A stretch of 64,000 bases of DNA, from contig JAHRWA010000010.1 of the NCBI GenBank assembly GCA_019090455.1, positions 124,001 to 188,000 on the forward strand, read 5' to 3'. The notes under the pieces are model-generated. The model searched no databases. It saw nothing but the letters and a program-made list of their open reading frames with translations, and was not told the origin of the DNA. The position numbers and the translations under genes are program-made. Each line of letters opens with the position of its first letter. The first letter of the stretch is position 1. The DNA is from Pseudomonadales bacterium. Lineage in GTDB: Bacteria > Pseudomonadota > Gammaproteobacteria > Pseudomonadales > DC-out160. Below, in pieces: positions 57,821-64,000 of this stretch.

Positions 57821-58600
57821 ATGATAAATGAAGCCACTAATCTTTTTAGCGTAAAAAACAAAGTCGCTTTAGTCACCGGAGCATCTGCCGGCTTCGGCGA
57901 ACATTTCGCTCGTGTACTCGCAGCTAATGGAGCCAAGGTCGTCGTGGCGGCTCGTCGTATCGATCGATTGGAAAAACTAGTCTCCGATATCAACACCTCC
58001 GGAGGTCATGCTCATGCGGTATTAATGGATGTCACCGACAGCGCTAGTGTCGCGGCTGCATTTGAATCCACTGAATCAACTTTTGGCACAGTAACCTTGC
58101 TCATCAATAATGCAGGCGTTGCCGACCCTAAACCACTACATAAAAGCAGTGAGGCCACATGGGACTTTGTATCCGACACCAACCTTAAGGGCGTATGGAC
58201 GGTGGCGGCGGAGGCAAGTCGAAGAATGATATCGGCCAAAGCGGAAGGTTCTATTATCAATATCGCTTCCGTACTGGGCCTCTGCACGAGTTACGGCCAC
58301 GGTATTTATTCCGCATCAAAAGCAGGCGTGATCCAAGTCACGAAACACCTCGCTTTAGAATTAGCAAACAATAATATTCGCGTAAACGCAATTTGCCCGG
58401 GTTATTTCAGAACTGAAATGAATTCCGATTATTTCGATAGTGAACATGGCAAGCAATATATTCAATCCTGGCCGTCAAAACGCCTGGGGACAATGGATGA
58501 AATCACAGGTCCATTATTGCTGCTAGCAAGTGATGCGGGGCGCTATATAACGGGATCGAGCCTAACCGTTGATGGCGGGTTTTTATTAAAGTCACATTGA
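57821..58600 (+). CDS. Short-chain dehydrogenase/reductase
   Basis: A 259-residue classical SDR. TGASAGFGEHFA binds the cofactor, INNAGVADP and the active-site YSASK (with SIINIASVLG before it) are intact, and VDGGF closes the fold. It has GGAG about 8 nt upstream of the ATG and lies 32 nt after the kinase gene, so it is the third gene of the operon. It probably oxidises or reduces a hydroxyacyl-CoA or ketone in the same pathway. Cofactor preference is uncertain, though AARRIDR after strand 2 suggests NADP(H). Confidence 0.87.
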   Translation: MINEATNLFSVKNKVALVTGASAGFGEHFARVLAANGAKVVVAARRIDRLEKLVSDINTSGGHAHAVLMDVTDSASVAAAFESTESTFGTVTLLINNAGVADPKPLHKSSEATWDFVSDTNLKGVWTVAAEASRRMISAKAEGSIINIASVLGLCTSYGHGIYSASKAGVIQVTKHLALELANNNIRVNAICPGYFRTEMNSDYFDSEHGKQYIQSWPSKRLGTMDEITGPLLLLASDAGRYITGSSLTVDGGFLLKSH

Positions 58601-58648
58601 GCACAAAGAGTTAGCCCTAGATTGTATCCAGTAAAAAGTGTCTCAATG

Positions 58649-58684
58649 AAAAAGGGGAAGTAGCATCAGCTACTTCCCCTTTTT
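58649..58684. terminator. Bidirectional terminator between the SDR and PQQ dehydrogenase genes
   Basis: Perfect 16-bp arms (58649-58664 and 58669-58684) with a GGGGAAGTAGC core and A/T-runs flank the loop ATCA. It ends both the rightward operon and the leftward dehydrogenase gene. Confidence 0.92.
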
Positions 58685-58727
58685 TTCAACCCCAATTACG
58701 AAGCTGAATTAGCGCAATGCTAAAAGA

Positions 58728-60974
58728 CTATTTACCTTCATCTGAGAACCATACTGATATCTTATCAAAGGTACCAACAAAATAGGCCATCACCGAATAG
58801 GCCGCTCCCTTAACGGCAAGCCATGCACTACTTGCATCCTCTGACTCTAACGTCTTGTGGGCCAAAGCGATTAAGTAAGCGTGTACAGCCTTCGCTTCCT
58901 CTTCATTGATCATGTCACTGTAATTAGGCATTCCTATACCTTCCATCGAACCTTCCATTACGATAGCCATGAATTGCTCGTGAGTCGCTTTATTCATATA
59001 GCGTAAATCGCGCATTGCGGGTGAACTGATCGCACCGGGTCCATGACAGTAAACACAGTTTTCATGATACTTCCTATTTCCCAATGCCAGAACTTCATCA
59101 GTGGCATTTAGCGCGGGAGGCTCAGGAGTACGTTTCACGTCTTCACTAATTGCTAATTTTTCATTTCCACCTAACTTAAAGGTAAGCACTCTACCAGTAC
59201 TATGATTTACTGGGATATCTTCAATGGTAATACTGAAAGACAACCCTACCGATCCACCAAAACCAGCCATTACGGTAATATACTGCTCCCCATCAATTTG
59301 ATAGGTAATGGGTGGAGCAATGATTCCATGCTTAGCATTGTAGGACCACACCTCTTTACCCGTGCTCGCTGAATACGCCACAAGATAACCACTCGCATTT
59401 CCTTGAAACACCAGATCTCCACCAGTACAAAGAACACCACCGTTCCAAGGACCTGTGTGCTGTACTTCCCAAACACGTTCTTGTTTTATCGGATCCCAAG
59501 CTTGCAAATAGCCTCGAGCGGTTGACGGACCCAGTGTCTTAAGAAGCTGAGGATCTAAACCAACAGGGAAATCGGTATCTTTCATTACTGGGATACCCAC
59601 GTTCCAGGTACCAGGCTTGTATTTAAAACTCTCAGGTTGCGAGTAGTAGAAACTAAGCTGTCGACTTGGAATATATACATAACCCGTATCTTTACTAAAA
59701 CACATGGGCTGCCAATTATGTCCGCCAAGCGGAGATGGGAACTGTAACTTTCCTTCCTCTTTATAACTGTTATCAGTCTCAACCGGTCTACCCGTTTCTG
59801 GATCAATGTGACTAGCCCAGGACACAGGTACATAGTTATCAGCCGAGATAAACTCACCCGTTGCTCGATCAATTACATAATAGAAACCATTTTTAGGTGC
59901 CTGCATGATAACTTGGCGCAATTTATTATCGATATTCAAATCGGCCAAAATCATATGCTGCGTTGCAGTGTAGTCCCAAGCATCTCCCGGTGTAGTCTGA
60001 TAATGCCAAACGTACTCACCCGTATCTGGTCGCACTGCCACAATAGAAGAGATAAAGAGATTATCACCGCCGGAGGGACTACGAATGTGCTTGTTCCAAG
60101 GTGCTCCATTGCCTACGCCCACATACAATAAATCAAGATCAGGATCAAAAGCCATGGAATCCCAGGCTGTGCCGCCACCGCCTATTTCCCACCAAGGACC
60201 ACCACCCCAGGTCTTAGCAGCCATTGCCATGGCTTCATTCTCAAATCCATCTGCTGGATTGCCAGGAACTGTATAAAATCTCCATACCTGCTCACCATTG
60301 TTCGCATCGTAAGCCGTTATATAACCTCGTACTCCAAATTCCGCACCGCCATTACCGATAATGACCTTACCTTTGACGACTCGTGGCGCTCCCGTAATCG
60401 TATAGGGCCGCTCTAAATCAATGGTCAGCGTATCCCAAAGGATTTCACCGCTAACGGCATCTAGCGCTACCAAACGTCCATCAATAGTTCCAACGAATAG
60501 TTTACCTTCCCACGCAGCTAGCCCACGGTTCACGACATCGCAACAAGCATACTTACTACGAGCTCGGTCAACATTTAAATCGTTACGCCAAATTAACTCT
60601 CCTGTTTTGGCGTCTAGTGCAATAACTTCACTATATGTTCCGGTGGTATAGATAACGCCACCAACGACTAAAGGAGTGGCTTCTAACCCTCTTTTTCTCC
60701 CCGTATCCCACTCCCAAGCTAAACCTAACCCTTTTACCGATTTTTCATTAATTTGATCCAAAGGACTGAAACGCTGCTCGTCATAGGTGCGTCCATGGGT
60801 TAACCAATCTGACGTATTTTCACTAGCTGCACCAATCGTCTCAGAATTTACCTTGCTAGCAGTCTCCCGCGCCTTCTCCGCAAGACTCAGATCCTTTGAT
60901 ACTAAAGAGGCCTGACTACCAGCCGTAAAGAGTAACGAACTGCAAAGCAGAACGGACGGAAAAATCTTTTTCAT
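58728..60974 (-). CDS. PQQ-dependent quinohemoprotein alcohol dehydrogenase
   Basis: A 748-residue periplasmic enzyme that oxidises alcohols with PQQ and passes electrons to an attached heme c. A Sec signal peptide covers about residues 1-22. The propeller domain shows the adjacent Cys144-Cys145 disulfide pair, Trp-rich repeats, and catalytic Asp334 in GDAWDYT. Thr at +2 rather than Asp points to the calcium form, not the lanthanide form. A heme site CVYCH (near 640) and a Met ligand in GMPNYSDM (near 681) form the cytochrome domain. After it comes an unusual hydrophobic tail of about 40 residues ending FSDEGK. A GTG at 60986 is a weaker start; GGTGGA precedes the ATG at 60974. Confidence 0.93.
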   Translation of the reverse strand: MKKIFPSVLLCSSLLFTAGSQASLVSKDLSLAEKARETASKVNSETIGAASENTSDWLTHGRTYDEQRFSPLDQINEKSVKGLGLAWEWDTGRKRGLEATPLVVGGVIYTTGTYSEVIALDAKTGELIWRNDLNVDRARSKYACCDVVNRGLAAWEGKLFVGTIDGRLVALDAVSGEILWDTLTIDLERPYTITGAPRVVKGKVIIGNGGAEFGVRGYITAYDANNGEQVWRFYTVPGNPADGFENEAMAMAAKTWGGGPWWEIGGGGTAWDSMAFDPDLDLLYVGVGNGAPWNKHIRSPSGGDNLFISSIVAVRPDTGEYVWHYQTTPGDAWDYTATQHMILADLNIDNKLRQVIMQAPKNGFYYVIDRATGEFISADNYVPVSWASHIDPETGRPVETDNSYKEEGKLQFPSPLGGHNWQPMCFSKDTGYVYIPSRQLSFYYSQPESFKYKPGTWNVGIPVMKDTDFPVGLDPQLLKTLGPSTARGYLQAWDPIKQERVWEVQHTGPWNGGVLCTGGDLVFQGNASGYLVAYSASTGKEVWSYNAKHGIIAPPITYQIDGEQYITVMAGFGGSVGLSFSITIEDIPVNHSTGRVLTFKLGGNEKLAISEDVKRTPEPPALNATDEVLALGNRKYHENCVYCHGPGAISSPAMRDLRYMNKATHEQFMAIVMEGSMEGIGMPNYSDMINEEEAKAVHAYLIALAHKTLESEDASSAWLAVKGAAYSVMAYFVGTFDKISVWFSDEGK

Positions 60975-60986
60975 TATATCCACCAA

Positions 60987-61456
60987 AATATTATCGGTTA
61001 GGTTGTTATATGATCATCGCATGAGTACAGGAAGCCAGTTATCAACTTGTACTTAGCCACTTCCAGCTGGTTAGGCACTCTACTAAAATCCTTTCATAGC
61101 AATGCACGTGGAAATAAACTAGGGGCGAATCAACACTCTCTTTTAATGCCTAATAGGCCCGTGTCAGAAAGGGCCATGATATTTTTGCCAGGCGTAGAGT
61201 AAAATAAAAAGATCACCGAGTACAGTATCAATCATTGGGGTTCGTAAAACTGTCAGCAATGAGAACCAGGCATACTCATATCTATCCTTACCGGTGGAGA
61301 CTTGCATGCTTTACGCGGATGGTACTTACAGTGATGAACACAATCAGAGTCTATAGATAGAATTTAATTTTCTGCAGGTGATTCTCGAGCGCCTATCTTT
61401 GAACCTCAAACCGCTATCACGCCAAATTGATTTAGGCCGCAACTATTCCGAACTCA
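60987..61456. other. 470-bp spacer between PQQ dehydrogenase and transglutaminase genes
   Basis: No supported ORF, RNA gene or strong promoter. The leftward dehydrogenase promoter must lie near 61000, and the transglutaminase gene ends at the other side without a clear terminator. Small inverted repeats (GGCCC/GGGCC near 61158-61175) are weak. Confidence 0.45.
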
Positions 61457-63523
61457 TTAGTTTCGGTTTAAGGTCACATTCATTTTTGTTTTCATAAACG
61501 CAAACCGTGCATTTCTGACTTCATTTTGAAAATCCTTAACCAATATTTCTTTTTCATGGCCCTCTAAAGGGTAATACTTCAAGTGGTTATACTTCGCGGT
61601 TAGGCGTTCTATGAGTTCCGTTAATTCAGGTAACTCTGCCACAACTCTATTGGAAAAGACCTGAGGAGTTTCCCCTTTTTCACGAATCAAGCCACTGCTT
61701 TCGATGAATGACAACAACTGATAATAAGCTCTATTCACCGTCTCTTGTGTCCGCTTAGTGCGTGTCGTCAACATCCACAGCGCCAATACACCAAGACACA
61801 CCCCCAACAAACTCATCATCACAATTGCCATTTTCTGTGGTGACACTTTCCCCAAAAATCGCTGTAAAAATTGCAATTGCAGATCTGAGTTATAGCCAAT
61901 GATAAATTTATTCCAATTGTGATTTAAATAATCGATAGATAGGCGTAAGTTATTGACCAAAGGATTTCGGCGGTACTTCATAACCGAAAAAAACTCATTT
62001 TGCAAAAACTCACCACCATCTTGCAGGCTTTCTTCCAAACCTTTTTCAATCCGCTCCGGCGCAACCGCAGCCGTCGGATCAACTCGCACCCAACCTTTCG
62101 GGCCTAGCCATACCTCAGTCCAAGCATGTGCATCAAATTGATGAACTAAAACATAACGACCCAATGGGTTGATCTCTCCTCCCTGATAGCCTGCTACCAC
62201 CCGCGCGGGGATGCCCACCGCACGCATCATAAAAACAAATGCACCGGCATAATGCGCACAGAAACCCCGCCTCGACTCAAACAAAAAACGATCTACAATT
62301 TCATCATTCAACAACGGCGGCTTCAAGGTATAGAAGAACTCCTCCTCATGGAACCAATTGAGTACGCGCCCCACGTAGCGTTCCGCTTGATGGCTCTCTT
62401 GTTTCATCCACTTTTTTGCAAGTGCGACAGACTTCGGGTTAGTTCCAGGCGGCAATTGTAATTCCCGATCACGCATCCACCCCGTTAATTTCGGCTCTGC
62501 CACATAATCCAAATAGGATGTCAGATCATACTGATAGATCTGGCTGATAGGAGTATTTTTTACTAATCGAAAGTCGCTGGTAAAACCAACTTCATTTTTA
62601 AAACTAACCGGCATTTCAAGCCCAAACAACCAGATTTGATCCGTCGGCTCTAAGGTTATCGTATAACTTACTGGGTCGTTTTTATTTTGTAACAGCCGAT
62701 AGCCATTGGTATTGCGAACATTCCCTTCTGCAGCGATCAAATCACCCGGAGTGGCAACACCCGGTGCCCATGTATTACCGTCAAAATGAGAATACACAAG
62801 ACCACGCCAATATAAGTCATGTAGCTCAGGCACTTCGCCCTTTCGAAATTGCGCTCGAAAAGCCAACTCACTAGAGTTACCTAGCTCAGCTATAGATCCA
62901 GGTGTCATGGTTTCGCTCAAACCAATTCGTGCTTTATGTCCCGATAAATCTAACGACCACAATGGCGGGATACGCGGGAAAAAAACAAAAATAATGATCA
63001 TTAAAGGTAATGCTTGTAATAAAATCCCACAGGCCAACTTAATGGTTCTCGTTGGCTTGTGTTCTCCATAACTTTGATTCATTCCTACCAATGCCGCAGT
63101 AATCATGATCAAAACAAAAATCATATAGAATGCAATGGGGATAGATTGTGAAAACAAAAACTCCGTTGCCACAACAAAATAGGATAACACTACACTTACG
63201 TAAGCATCCTTTTGCGTATTCATTTCTAGCAGTTTTAATGAATACGTTAGAATGAGTAAGGAAACCCCTTGGGCCGTACCGAGTAAAGTCCCATAACTCC
63301 AAACCACACCGACAACACCGGTAACCACTAACAACAATCTGACTTGTTTTCCCGGATAACTCCAACGCCCTTGATACACCATCACTCGCCAGAATACACA
63401 TAGCGCAGAGACAAATGTTATCCAAGGCGGAAGCCTTTCAATATGCGGTAAAACAACAGCCACTTGCGCCGTTAACAGCCAAATCAAACTGTCTCTCGGT
63501 ATTTGATAAGAACGAGCACTCAT
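61457..63523 (-). CDS. TgpA-like membrane transglutaminase (DUF3488 + transglutaminase core)
   Basis: A 688-residue membrane protein. About six N-terminal membrane spans (DUF3488, to residue 190) precede a periplasmic transglutaminase domain. Catalytic Cys lies near 422 in RRGFCAHYAGAFV, His near 463 in FDAHAWTEVW and Asp near 482 in RVDPTAAV. A further span lies near 570 and a DUF4129-like cytosolic tail at the end. It matches TgpA of Pseudomonas, which is essential there for unknown reasons. Its ATG overlaps the stop of the DUF58 gene (ATGA), the usual moxR-DUF58-tgpA operon. Confidence 0.92.
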   Translation of the reverse strand: MSARSYQIPRDSLIWLLTAQVAVVLPHIERLPPWITFVSALCVFWRVMVYQGRWSYPGKQVRLLLVVTGVVGVVWSYGTLLGTAQGVSLLILTYSLKLLEMNTQKDAYVSVVLSYFVVATEFLFSQSIPIAFYMIFVLIMITAALVGMNQSYGEHKPTRTIKLACGILLQALPLMIIIFVFFPRIPPLWSLDLSGHKARIGLSETMTPGSIAELGNSSELAFRAQFRKGEVPELHDLYWRGLVYSHFDGNTWAPGVATPGDLIAAEGNVRNTNGYRLLQNKNDPVSYTITLEPTDQIWLFGLEMPVSFKNEVGFTSDFRLVKNTPISQIYQYDLTSYLDYVAEPKLTGWMRDRELQLPPGTNPKSVALAKKWMKQESHQAERYVGRVLNWFHEEEFFYTLKPPLLNDEIVDRFLFESRRGFCAHYAGAFVFMMRAVGIPARVVAGYQGGEINPLGRYVLVHQFDAHAWTEVWLGPKGWVRVDPTAAVAPERIEKGLEESLQDGGEFLQNEFFSVMKYRRNPLVNNLRLSIDYLNHNWNKFIIGYNSDLQLQFLQRFLGKVSPQKMAIVMMSLLGVCLGVLALWMLTTRTKRTQETVNRAYYQLLSFIESSGLIREKGETPQVFSNRVVAELPELTELIERLTAKYNHLKYYPLEGHEKEILVKDFQNEVRNARFAFMKTKMNVTLNRN

Positions 63524-64000
63524 GTCTTATCCACCGTTTGGCTATGGCTATGGCTATGGGTTTGGGTTTGAGAATTGATGCGAGTATTGTAGGTCGCGAG
63601 CATTTGCAAACATTGCATTTTATGTACATTGCCGCAATTTGGCCCTATAGGGTTGCCCGGTATTCTCAATCCAAATACTCTATTTTTTTCTGATAATCGC
63701 AGCACCCAAAAACAAAGATAAGACAAACGCATCTCAACATCGAGACCAGGATAATTAGCCCAATCCAACCAGGTTTCATCATCACCATGGCTCACAAACG
63801 ATTTTGTATATAATGGCTGTCCACGTGCCAATATTTTCCAATCCACATGATTGAGCGAATCCCCTGTTTGATATTGTTGATGCCCAACAAAATCATCACT
63901 CCCATTAGGATTGGTAACAGGGCCCTCATCGACGCCAACACCATCGTTAGTAATGTATTCGTTTTTTACCGGTTGGGGATAGATATAACAAGACACGTCT
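63520..64000 (-). CDS. DUF58 protein (5' part outside window)
   Basis: The C-terminal 160 or so residues of a DUF58 protein. The reading frame is open to the right edge. The family motif YQTGDSLNHVDWKILARG is intact, and the later part has the VWA-like strands of DUF58. A run of alternating Gln/Thr/Ser/His (THSHSHSQ) ends the protein, encoded by GGCTAT and GGGTTT hexamer repeats at 63540-63570. It lies upstream of and overlaps the transglutaminase gene; a moxR AAA+ ATPase is expected further right. Confidence 0.88.
   Translation of the reverse strand, partial: DVSCYIYPQPVKNEYITNDGVGVDEGPVTNPNGSDDFVGHQQYQTGDSLNHVDWKILARGQPLYTKSFVSHGDDETWLDWANYPGLDVEMRLSYLCFWVLRLSEKNRVFGLRIPGNPIGPNCGNVHKMQCLQMLATYNTRINSQTQTHSHSHSQTVDKT
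63540..63570. repeat. Hexanucleotide microsatellite inside the DUF58 3' end
   Basis: Three GGCTAT units are followed by two GGGTTT units. They lie within codons and give the Ser/His/Gln/Thr tail of the DUF58 protein. Copy-number change in steps of six would keep the frame. Confidence 0.75.

Overview
The window is a chromosomal segment of a moderately AT-rich gammaproteobacterium, most likely a marine or environmental relative of Pseudomonadales/Oceanospirillales. Three things suggest this: the household gene set (metH, cysI, nudC, clpP-clpX-lon-hupB-ppiD, tig, glnS, acnB, lpxH); a fimL gene, which belongs to type IV pilus/Chp signalling bacteria; and a gene order that, from memory, closely follows the Pseudomonas aeruginosa PAO1 map between acnB and nfuA. 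Nothing looks like a prophage, plasmid, transposon or CRISPR locus.

Layout. 1-6.1 kb: an AddAB-like helicase/nuclease pair on the minus strand, cut by the left edge. 6.3-7.4 kb: class I DAHP synthase. 7.5-9.5 kb: a minus-strand cluster of two hotdog thioesterases and a SAM methyltransferase. 9.8-11.4 kb: a membrane-anchored thiol peroxidase-like protein and nfuA, the latter with a probable IscR site over its start. 11.7-19.1 kb: metH, a MATE pump, cysI and its DUF934 partner. 19.3-21.0 kb: a GFA-family protein and a CPA2 antiporter. 21.1-25.6 kb: fimL, nudC, an unknown membrane protein and sohB, all leftward. 26.1-29.3 kb: nhaB, dnaQ and a yafS-like methyltransferase, with rnhA and gloB absent from their usual places. 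29.7-38.1 kb: mltD, a yejABEF peptide importer and fabI.

38.2-49.8 kb is the leftward proteostasis block: glnS, three tRNAs (Pro, Arg, His), tig, clpP, clpX, lon, hupB, ppiD. Genes in it are separated by strong palindromic terminators, one with 35-bp perfect arms. 50.1-55.2 kb: ppiB, lpxH, a lipid A-type acyltransferase and acnB. 55.5-58.6 kb: an acyl-CoA dehydrogenase, an APH-fold kinase and a short-chain dehydrogenase, a set that fits 4-hydroxyacyl-CoA catabolism. 58.7-61.0 kb: a PQQ quinohemoprotein alcohol dehydrogenase. 61.5-64 kb: a TgpA-like transglutaminase and a DUF58 gene that runs off the right edge.

The regulatory signals I could read include an IscR type 1-like operator at nfuA, consensus-like sigma-70 promoters for hupB, acnB and the tRNA operon, a possible sigma-32 promoter before clpX, and several intrinsic terminators. 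A recurring oddity is short degenerate tandem duplications (13-31 bp period) in the spacers between otherwise ordinary genes. I see no clear undescribed multi-gene system. The best leads are the 55.5-58.6 kb operon, the nfuA control region, the 35-bp palindrome between lon and clpX, and the small unexplained repeats.
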